From: Mytilus edulis
Lineage: Eukaryota > Mollusca > Bivalvia > Mytilida > Mytilidae
Length of the DNA: 64,000 nt
NCBI RefSeq assembly: GCF_963676685.1
Contig: NC_092354.1
Coordinates: 67,964,241 to 68,028,240, forward strand
Direction: 5' to 3'
In this document: piece by piece, positions 37,672 through 49,600 of the stretch
Layout: the number at the start of each line of letters is the position of its first letter
How positions within the stretch are numbered: position 1 is the stretch's first letter
Notes under the pieces: model-generated
The model's input: the letters and a program-made list of their open reading frames with translations, nothing else
Told to the model about the DNA's origin: nothing
Databases searched by the model: none
Position numbers and translations under genes: made by a program

Positions 37672-40600
37672 CTGAAAGAGAAAACAATATAATTAAGTAC
37701 ATATTTTATTAGCTGAGAGGAGGGGAGGGAATCTGTACTTTAAGGTGTCTGTATGGGAGTTTTCTTTGTTGTTTTAAGGTGTCTGTATGGGAGTTTTCTT
37801 TGTTGTTTGTAGATGTATATCTGTTTAAAGCGAGTTTCTCTTCTTAGTTTCAAAGTAATTAACTTTTCAAAACACTAGTTTATATTGAAAGGGGATTAAT
37901 AAAGGAATCCTAGGAGCAAAAAAAAATATATAGGTCACCGTGCTTGTTTTCGAGATATTAGCAATTGAAATTTTGGCAGGAAATTATTCTCTCTTGACTT
38001 TTCATAGCTTTATCATTAACAAGTTGAAGTTCTCAAAAACTGTTAAAAAGTATTTAAAATTTTACAAGACTTTTACAGATGGCTTATCATTATACATGTT
38101 AAAGATTTACAAAAACAAAAAGGGGGGTCAGCGGGCAAATTTTTTCAAGGCATTCAAATGGATAAAACCAGAGAATTCCGAAAATCTGACAAAAAATCCA
38201 AAACATGACAAGCCAGCTTCCTTAATTATAGAGTTTAAACAAAATTCATATAGTTGGTTGAGGCAAACTAAAGTTAGAGTGGCAAAGCAACAAATTCATT
38301 ATTTTACCTTTTATAAAGGGACATAACTCAAATTGGAACTTGATCTGTGTTTGGTGGTGATACACATTGTGTATAAGTTTTATTACATTTGGTTGAGTAA
38401 ATGTTTTGAAATTTTTTAATTTATGAAGTGACATAACTCAAATTGGAACTTGATCGGTGTTTGGTGGCATTGTTATATTTGATTTAGGCAAACTAAATTT
38501 AGAAATCTGAAACCAATTACAAGAGTAAGCCTAATTACCACTCCCATCTTAAGAAGACACTGACTGAAGTTTGCTATATGTGAATAATAAAGAAACTTTA
38601 AAATAATATTGATGTACAACCATGATTTAAATCCATAGTCCTCTGGGAAAATCCATGAGAACTCTCCATCTTAGAAGTCAATTTTTCTTTTGGTCTGTTA
38701 TTCTGGACTTTTATTGCATATTGAAAATTAAAAAACATTTTTTATATTACTTCTTGTCAAAACGCTGAGGTGCGGATACCCTTTTTACACAAAATACACC
38801 AAATAAATAAAAAAAAACAAAAAAAAAACTGTCATCCCCTACACTCCTCCTCCCCCCAAAAAAACCTGACATAAATCTTACCTGTCCATCTGAACTATCA
38901 CATTTTAATCCACGATTAGGAAAATTACAATCAAATCCTAAATGATGAAGTAACATTGCAACATCTTTTCTTGGCTTAAATCCATGACTAGTGTCATCTT
39001 CACTATAACGTAGAGATCTGAAGTTCAATAGATGGATTTCACACGGCAAGGTTTTCTGCATTGGTTTAAAGTTTGGTAAAAGTGGAATGCTTTCCGTATC
39101 ACTATTTTTAGGAATGACAAATATTGGCTGAATGAGCTGTAACGAGGTTAGATGAGCTTGAAGAGACGGAAATCCAGTTATTTTTTCTTTAGGCTGAAAA
39201 GATAAAATTAATATAATCAGAGAATTGAATTTTTGAAAAACTTACGTCTTTTCTACCTCAGGAATAGATTACCTTATTTTATTTGGCAAAACATTTAGGA
39301 ATTTTTGGTCCTCAATGCTCTTCAATTTTGTTTTTTATTTGCCCTTTTAAACTTTTTTGATAAAGGCAATGACTAGTCTTTTGCAGACCAACTCTCGTCT
39401 GGGGCAAATTCAAAATTTCAATCCTAGTATCTATGATGAGTTTATTCACAGATAATTAGTTTTGCGTCCTAAACACTCTTTAAAGTTGTACTTTAATTTG
39501 TGATTTCACTTTTATGATTTGAGCATCACAGATGATGCATGAGTTTTTTTATAGATGAAATGTGTACAAAATTATAATCCTGGTATCTTTGATGGGTTCC
39601 TTTTTACTTTATTCTGTTCACAATTTATTTTTCTTGTTGAAAAGTATGGTTGGTACTCAATATCCTTGACCTATGAATTATAGTTTAATTAACATAATCA
39701 CAAAGTTTCTCAAATTGTTGACACAACCTTTGTCTAAAACAGCATGCCTAAGACATGGGAATCTGTCAAGACAAGACAAACACTAATGCATTAATGTGAA
39801 ACACAGAACAGGGCAATTGCTTATGTTCAAAGTGTAAGTGAATACCTACCCTTGGCTTTAGCCTCTTTTCAAATAAGAGAGCAAACCTATTAGGTGTAAC
39901 TTTATTATCATGAACAGGCTGACCCAGACCTCGGTTGTCATCCTGATTCAAACGTCGGTCCATCATTATCTCAATCTGACCTGTAAGCAGTATAAAATAT
40001 TAAAGACATCAGTTTAGTTCCAATGTATTGCTGGGATGCTGGTTCCTTTCATTCATATAATGTTGATTTATTTTTATTTGCTGTATTCCAGCTCCTGTAA
40101 AATTTGTTGGGTATCAACTTTTGCAGAATTTGTTAATTACCAACTTTTGTGAATTTTTTGGGATTCCATCTTTTATGGAATTTGTTGAAATTGTTGATAC
40201 AGGTTAACATGATTTAGTGGATGTCATTGGTTTGTGTCTGTCATATGACATTTGCAATGACTTGTTCATATAGTTTGACAACATGACATCAAATAGATTA
40301 AAGTAATTTGATGAGTCTGTCATCAAAGTGAGAGGGTTAGCCCTATAAAACCAGGTTTAATCCACCATTTTCTAAATTTGAAAATGCCTGTACCAAGTCA
40401 GGAATATGACAGTTCTTGTCCATTCGTTTTTGATGTGTTTTTTTATTTGATTTTGCCATGTGATTATGGACTGAATTGATTTTCCTCTAAGTTCAGTATT
40501 TTTGTGATTTTACTTTTTGAACGAGACAAAGACTACCAAATGTCCTGTTGAAGGTTGTAGTTCTCTTTAGCACTTGGGATTTCTCCATCAATAAAATATG

Positions 40601-43600
40601 GCCACTAGAAATATTGCTTATAGCGCTAAAAGTGGTGTTAAGGTGGTACCCAACACTTTCACTAAAATAAATTTGGCTCGTTTAATTTTCATAAAACTTT
40701 GTCAAAGTATTTGCTTTGACACTTAAACAAAAATATAAAAATTGAAAAAATTTTGAACCAACCGTTTTGTCAGAAAAATTACACTGGTTATATAGCAATT
40801 TGATAAACACCAATTTTGATCATTGAGAACCTTAATATTCCTTTTACAGCACAACTTAATTAAAACGTTCAACTGACTTTACAGAGTTATCTCCCTGTAG
40901 TGTTAGGTACCACCTTAAACACTAACAATCATTTATTACTTACCAACTTCTAAGCTAGCCATGCCTAGTGACTGTCCAGACAAAACACTAAACCTATAAC
41001 TATCATCTTCTATAAAAGCCATGGACGGCATTGGGTAAAAGTTGGCCTGCAGTGGAATTTTATCTAATTTCTTGTGCTTGATCATCTGAAATTAAAAGAT
41101 TGAAGATACATGTTAATTAACTTTTTTTGTTTAACTAAAAGAAGATGAAGGCTTCTATGACATAGCAACTAAACAACATGCATTACAAAAAGACATATAT
41201 AGGGGAACATATAGTCTTATCGAACAGACATGTATGACTTAAAAGCCATCTTTACAAATTATATATGATATGTAATGATTTAAATTCACATCTGTTATTT
41301 GCAAAGATGAAAAAAACTCCCCACCCCCCCCTCAAAAAGAAAAAGTGTGTCTGAATAATATATCAATATTTCAGTTGAACTGTATATAAACATTTTATAA
41401 CCTTGTTAAATAATTACCTGGAAACCATTAAGGTCAACAAAGAATTCTCTATCTGTGTTTTGTATGTCAGTGTTAATCCTCATGGCTGTCTCAATGTTAC
41501 CACCAGTACTACTAATGTCTACCAGGTTATATATATCTATAGCACTGCCATCTGTACCTATAAATAGAAATATACCAGTTTATATATATCTAAAGCACTG
41601 CCATCTCTACCTATAAATAGAAATCTAAATAATTGATCACAACTGCCGTTTTGTTTCTATATAATAATAATAATAATAAATCAAATATAACCACATTGGT
41701 ACCTTGAATTAAAGTTTGACCTTTAGGAGGAAATATAGGACTCCAGACACCACAGCAACTAGAAACTAGCTTACAAACTGATATCTCCCATCTGAAATCC
41801 CAACTACGATTCTGATAGAAGAAAAAAATTGCTCGACACAATATATGTGAAGCTTTCTTTGAACTCATTTACTATTCTCACTCAGCAAAAAGCTTTTATA
41901 TTATAATATCTATATGCATACCAACTGAAAATCAGTACATCATATCTTTATTATGAGCCCCAGCTATCTGAGATTAATTGGCTTTTTACATGTGGATTCC
42001 CATGTTTTTTTCCTTAGTTATCAGCCACAATGTCATGTGACTTGTTATGTGGTCATGTGATCCATGTCTTGAGAGGAAGATTACTTACCAGGGGAACTGA
42101 AAACTTTCACATGATGTTCTGTATACTGGTGGACACTACCACCTCTGACACAATGGGGCCTCTTGTTATCTTTATTACTGGTGACCTGTACAGTGAGATA
42201 ACTTACCAGGAGAACTGAGAATTCTAACATGATGTTCTGTATACTGGTGGTACACTACAACCTCTGACATAATGGGGCCTCTTGTTATCCTTATTACTGG
42301 TGACCTGTACAGTGAGATAACTTACCAGGAGAACTGAGAATTTTAACATGATGCTCTGTATACTGGTGGTACACTACAATCTCTGACACACTGGGGCCTC
42401 TTGTTATCCTTATTACTGATGACCTGTACAGAGAGATAACTTACCAGGAGAACTGAGAATTCTAACATGATGTTCTGTATACTGCTGATACACTACAACT
42501 TCTGACACAATGGGGCCTCTTGTTATCCTTATTACTGGTGACCTGTACAGTAGTATAACTTACCAGGAGAACTGAGAATTCTAACATGATGTTCTGTATA
42601 CTGGTGGTACACTACAACCTCTGACACAATGGGGCCTCTTGTTATCCTTATGGTTGGTGACATATAGTTGATAGGCTGTCAAAAAAATAGAAAAAAGATC
42701 ATAAACAAATTTGACATTTCCCTTTTTTGAGTTTATTTCTTTTTTTTTTCTTTTTCAGAGGAATTTATAGCCTAACCAAGTATCTACAGGATTTCAATGA
42801 GTAAAATCAAAGTGCTGCTTTTAATCACTGAATGGTGAAGATTGCTTCAATTTATCTGTGGGAATTAAAATTAAATATTGCATTGGTTGCAGTTGATTTA
42901 ACAGCAATTCTAGACAAAGGAAGATAACTCCATTTTTTTTAAAAAGATGACTTTAAAAATGACATTGTTTATATTTTTAGAACAGATATTAGATTCCTAC
43001 ACCTTGTAGAAGTTATGTAAATTTCTTGACAAGTGTAATATAATTTTGTGCCTTGAATATCTGAGCATATATTACATCTTTAAATTTCTGGAAATGTTCA
43101 TATACAGGATGTATAGAATGTTATGATCAATGCACTATATTTTGTGTATCAAAAAGGTAGTCGTACGCCATCGAAGATTTAGATATCAAGTCAGTCTCAT
43201 AAAATTCTGATTGCATTTCATGCAATCTTTACCTAAAAAGGTACAAACATCAGGTGAGAACAGATAAGCTCCATGCTTCTCTTTATATATTATTCCATAA
43301 AATACAAAGCTGGAGTCGATTTCACGACTAAGATTGGTCTTAAGTCATGAACAAATCAGTATACTTACGATAAATCTTAGTCCTAAGTTTTTTGTGTGAA
43401 ATCGACTGCTGACCTCCATCTTACACCTCCCCCTCAATATATTTTTCCTTACCTTTGCTGGACCATCAGGTAAGAACAGGTATGCCCCACTCTTCTCTTT
43501 ACCATGAGATATACCATAAGATACAAAGCTGACCTCTAAATTACCCCCTCCCCCCTCCCCCTTTTCCTTACCTTTGCTGGACCATCAGGTAAGAACAGAT

Positions 43601-46600
43601 AAGCTCCACTCTTCTCTTTACCATGAGATATACCATAAGATACAAAGCTGACCTCTATCTTACCCCCTCCCCCCTCCCCCTTTTCCTTACCTTTGCTGGA
43701 CCATCAGGTAAGAACAGATAAGCTCCACTCTTCTCTTTACCATGAGATATACCATAAGATACAAAGCTGACCTCTATCTTACCCCCTCCCCCCTCCCCCT
43801 TTTCCTTACCTTTGCTGGACCATCAGGTAAGAACAGATAAGCTCCACTCTTCTCTTTACCATGAGATATACCATAAGATACAAAGCTGACCTCTATCTTA
43901 TGTTGTTTGCCGTCATCCTTTGTTGTCACAGACTGTAATCAATAATCATTTGACATAAAATTTTAATTTGCTATTCAAGCTGTTTCAGAATAAACATATT
44001 TACACTTTTGGTATTTAGCTGTATTTTGTCTTCGAATGATCTTAGATCTGCTCCAAATAACCTTCAGACATCAAGCAACAATTGCTTTTAAATTTTGATG
44101 TCATAGTTTACTGGAACATGTGTGATTTTATGTAACAGTGAACAAGTTTGCATACACGTGTAAATAGTCTATTAAAGCCAAGGCCCTTTTTTTTGAGACA
44201 ACTACTCATTATTTTGAATTTTCCTTTTAACTATAATTTCTATTTTAAAAATTCTACAAAAAATGTAACTTCCCAACAACGGACAAACACTGGTATTTCT
44301 ATGTCTCTGCAACGTGTTGCATGGGGGACAATAAAATTTAGCACCCCCTTCATTGTGTAAATGAGGATTACAACTGTTGTACAGTAAAGAATTAAACATC
44401 AGGAACATGTCATACAGAAAAAAGTGTATTTCAAGTTTTAGTATGTGGTTCTGTAGAACAGGGTTATGATTTTGACACAATGTATACTCTAAGATCTTAT
44501 TTTTATAAATATTTAATTTTACCTTTAAAAAGCCTGTATTTCCAGAAAAATCAGCTTTCAAGAAGGAATTCTCAACAGAGAAATCTTTTTCTTGTTCTGT
44601 TTTGATTGTAAATGGAGATCTGAAAAACACAAAAATACATTATAGGAAAATTTATTATGTTTATTTGCCAAAATGACCTTTTCAAGTCATCGTTTCTACA
44701 AATATTTGTTAAATTTGCTGTTCTGTACCAACCAAATCTTTGAAAACAAGTACTCTATGAATAACTCTAAAGTTGATCTCCAACATCAATAAACTTAACA
44801 AGTATATCAATTTGTTATTATAAAATATCTTGAAATTTTTATATGTATTACCTATATTACAAATAACATGCACAAACAATTAAATCAGATCAACACTTAC
44901 AGTTCTGTGTAAGAATGCATACTCTCAATGATATGGGTTTATACACGTGGAAATTTTAGGTTACCAGGATAGTGACCATTGAGATAAAACTTAATACATC
45001 ATTGGAATTATTGCTGTTAAATACTGATTTCCAGTTTACTTTCCACTGAAGGTATCTTCCAAAATGTGTCCTTTTTTTGTATGTTGTCCTTATTCTTTTA
45101 TTTCAAGAAGAATTTGTGTAATTTATAAATAACCAATACTAACTGTTCAGGAACATTTTCAGCTTCAGTGTTATACATTGTTACTTTCCCATAGGATTTA
45201 CTTCCCTTTGTTGTCCTCTTCAGTAAGTAGGTGGCGCTACCTAAGGCTGGAACATCAACAACAAAAGACACCTGCAGCAGATTTGATAAAATAAATTAAC
45301 AATTTTGAATAAATAGGATTTCCTCATTGTTGAAGGCCACACAATGACCAATAGTTGTTATATTTTATGTGGTTGTTATCTCATTGACAATCTTGTCATA
45401 GCTAAGTATCTTTATATTGTTTAACTTGACTACATTCAGAATTTTGTGGATAGTTGTCTCATCATCAAGTATACTACATCTCCGGTGGGGGATTTTCTCG
45501 CTACATTGAAGACCTGTTGGTGACCTTCTGCTGTTGTTTTTTTCTATGGTCGGGTTGTTGTCTCTTTGGCACATTCCCCATTTCCATTCTCAATTTTACA
45601 TCTCTTTATTCTTAAATTGTGAATGACAGGACAAAACGTTGGTAGTTTTATTATTCCAATTGTCCATCCGTGTAAGAATGTGGCATTGTAATTCATTAAT
45701 GTTATCTGAATAGGTTAATGTTGATGGTGATTAGGTGATTGGCCAATTTTGAAAGACATTTTTATTCTTTAGACAAAGTAACAGATTATTTTTACAATAA
45801 ATGATTTAAAATGTAATGTTATTTCAGTTACACTGTTCATGCTTGTTTTGCATTCCTTAAACCCCTCTTACCTAGTTACTATAAATAAATTAAGATAATT
45901 TCACTGAACTGAACCCATTAAACCTATTAAAATGACTAAGATACAATCTGTACACTAAAAAAAAATCTCACCAAAAATTCCTCTGGAGCCATTCTGTTCT
46001 TTATAACCCAGAATGCATCAGTTTGAGATGGAACTTCTGCACCATTGCCATCAACAACCTGGACATTTTGTGCATTTACATGAACTGTTACCACCTGTTC
46101 TCTGTTGTGAGCCAAGGAATTAAAGAAGATAACTGGACTGAAAATAAATTTGGAAAATGTTAAATTAAATCTGAGAGTTCATATCCCTATACCATGTACA
46201 CTTCATCTAATTTTTCTTACAGCACTGAAAAAAAATCCTGCCAAATTTTGTGAAATTCTTAGACTATTTAATATCACATTTCATTCTCAAGGTAGTTGTC
46301 AGTAAAACTGGATTTCTTAAATCATAAAATATAAATCTTGCTTATATGGAATGAAAAATAAGATGAGAATGTGTCTATTATTGGACAGACTGAACAGAAT
46401 AACTGATAGATGTATCAACAGACCAGTTTATACCCATAATTTCCAAGAGTGATGATAATAAAACCAATAAACCCCCTACTTTCCAAGAGGGGTTATAAAA
46501 AAACTAGTACACACCCTAATTTTCAAGCAGGGTAAAAAAAACATATAATGAATGACCATATTTTACCTTCCTTCTTCAGAAACATCAATAACTGACTTTT

Positions 46601-49600
46601 CTGCCAAAGAATCATGATTTTCTCTGCTTTCATCCTGTAGACAATAACATGGGAATACTGTATACATGTGTATGAAAATATATACTGTAAACTCAGTATT
46701 CATTGCAAATTTTATAATATTGCAGTTAATGAAATTTGGTGAGTATGGCAATAATTAGAACTTACATTCTGAATCGGACACATATATTTGTTTGTCAGCT
46801 TTTCATATAATATTCTCATATTTTGATCTATCATGTCAGAATCCCAATATTTCCAATAATAAATTTACACAGCAATTTCTGAATTTACATTGATCATACT
46901 GAATAGCATAGTTTAATCTTTTAGTTATAATTTGACTTTCATTTGCTTAATTGATAATTTGTTCTCGTATATCAAATTAATTGTATAAATTTCACATCAC
47001 AAAAATATACTATAGGATGTTATCCTCGTTTCTGTATGGGTTTGGTTTAAACTGTGAATAACTTTTAACTGTGTGAAAATGAAAGGACATACTAAGAATA
47101 ACTTTTAACTGTGTGAAAATGAAAGGACATACTAAGATAAATGTAGGTTTTTTGTTTCATTGTGTCTAGCTGTAAGGACATATAGATTTATTGTTACATA
47201 CCAAGTTAAATATAGGTTTATCATTGCTGTACTTGTAGTCTGACTTAGACTTGGCTGTCAGGTAGGTCATGGACTCAACAATAATCCTCTTGGCATTCAT
47301 CAAGGCTTCTAACATTCTGAAACAGATGACATGTTTTACAGCTGGGAATCACAAGGATGTCATTAGATATTTTTCTCTATTTTACTATCATTGTGAATTC
47401 ATTTATATTTATGGGTTTCAACTTTTGTGGATAAAATCATTTTCTAAAAAAAATCCAAAGTATAAGTTACTATAATAATTGTGGTTTCATTCATTTTTGT
47501 GGAATATTGGCAAAAATTTGTATTACCATTAATATTTTTTCATGGTTTAAAAAATTTCTTCATACATGCCCTTTCCCTCTGGTAAAAATTTTGAAATTTT
47601 GTTGAACGATACAATTTCTTTTATAACAACTATGTATGTAAAATCAGTTCCATTCTCAATTCTATTAAAATCAGGTATAACAACAATACTTTAGTTAAGA
47701 TTGTAATCATGTAATTTTTATAACAGCTGATCTATTTTTTATGATTACCCTCACCTTTTACCATAATCAATAACAACAAAATCTTTAGCAGTTCCTGTGA
47801 TACCATCATGATGTTGAAACAGGCCTAAAGCTCTCCTAGCTGTCACTAACATCTTCATCAGAGCACTCTCAGGGAAGTTAGAATAGGCATCACTTCTACT
47901 GTAAGCTGTGGCCATTGTAAAGGCTATTTCTGCTGATCTAAATGAAAACAATAAATGACAAATAGAGTTACATTATATTATAAAGATTTTTTTTCATCAT
48001 TATAAATTGCCCTTCAACCTTTGAAAGCTACATCTGCTATGTTTTTTCAGCTGCCGCTTCGGCCACCTAGGGCATAGCTATCATATTTTGTTTTTAAAAC
48101 ATATGCTGCCACCAATGCCAAAGGAATATCTACGTCTATCCTATCAAGACTTCCATTGCGCAGATGAGAAAACACATGAAAAGGATGACACCCAAGCACA
48201 AATATGGATTTGTTGTTATAGTGATAAATCTGAAAACACATCATACAGTATAGCTAACTTATATAAACCTTGAAACCAAATTTCAGTAATCCTTATGATA
48301 TAGTTCCTGAGAACGATGCAACGAAAAATATTCATTGGACAGAAGGACGAACAGACAGTGGTTAAACAGTATACTCCACATTTTTAAAGGGGGGTATAAC
48401 AATGACTGTTAGAAAGTCACTTAGCTGACAACCAACCTTTGATGATATTCTAGGACTCTGTCCAGTCTTTTATAGAACGGTCTTGATGTATAATATCCAC
48501 TCCAGTAATGGTCATCTCGGTCAGCATATGTGAAGAAATCACCACTCAGTACAGGGTAGCTAGGTGGCTTCTGTCCATATGCTACATCATTTACTTCATA
48601 TAACTTCTTAAAATAATCTGTTAGCGTTCCAAACTGAATCTAAAATAATATCAGAAAGTAGATATAGTCAATTTTTATATTTAAAACTAGTCGAACCTCA
48701 TGATGACTGATGTCGAAGTCGAAGGGACTGAACAAACGTGTTTGACTTACCAGAGGTCGAGTGTGTTATCATATGTTTGGAATGCATGAAATCTGGCATG
48801 AGATTTGTGTAAACCAGATATTTTTAACAGTCTGTCATTTTTTTTGACAATGTGACAAGTATGAGTGTGTATTCAATCTCTATATTCTAAAAAAATAGAT
48901 TTATCCATGTTTTCAACACAGTTGAGTTGGACTTTATTACTGCATACTGTGAATTTCTTATTATTCATTGGATACCAATTTCATGGATTTGGTGGGTGTA
49001 TATGTGAACCAAGAAATCAAATGTTCAAGGAATGACAAATTTCCTTTAGGCTTGTATGCAAACTTCCCCAAAACTATATAAATTAAATATCCATGAACAT
49101 GTAAGTTTGGTAAATTGGAAATTGGTACCAACTAAAATCAATAAATCCACAGTATTATTTATTTTTTGTGCTATGTTTATGGTAATATACATATTAGTCC
49201 TCTGTGTCTAACATTTTAAAAATGTACTTTAGCAACTCTTCAGGGCAAGTTTATGTAGATTATATTGTACATTGTACATTCCACTGAAATTATACTACAT
49301 AAAAAAAAGTTTACCTGTGTGATTGGTCAGATTTGTTAACCTTTGTATTTAGGTCAGATTTGCTTACCTGTGTATTGAGGTCAGATTTGGAGTTAACATA
49401 ATCAAATATCTTCTGATAATTAGTGTACTGTTTGTCCCATTCGTCCCCTCTGTCGTAACGGAAGTCATCACCGACCGGTATAAACAATACGTTACTTCGG
49501 TACAGCTCAGCCTTCTTCCTGTACTGGTCTAGTAACGTCAGAGATCTACAATGATCAATAAAATTGAGAATGGAAATGGGGAATGTGTCAAAGAGACAAC

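Noticed and set aside
37940..38326. 128-residue plus-strand frame
   Set aside because: It lies antisense in mannosidase intron 21, covers a duplicated repeat word and has no domain.
46763..46790. Possible extra mannosidase micro-exon before a strong gtaagt site
   Set aside because: Exons 11 and 12 already join in phase 0 with family-like sequence, and no matching acceptor is placed well.
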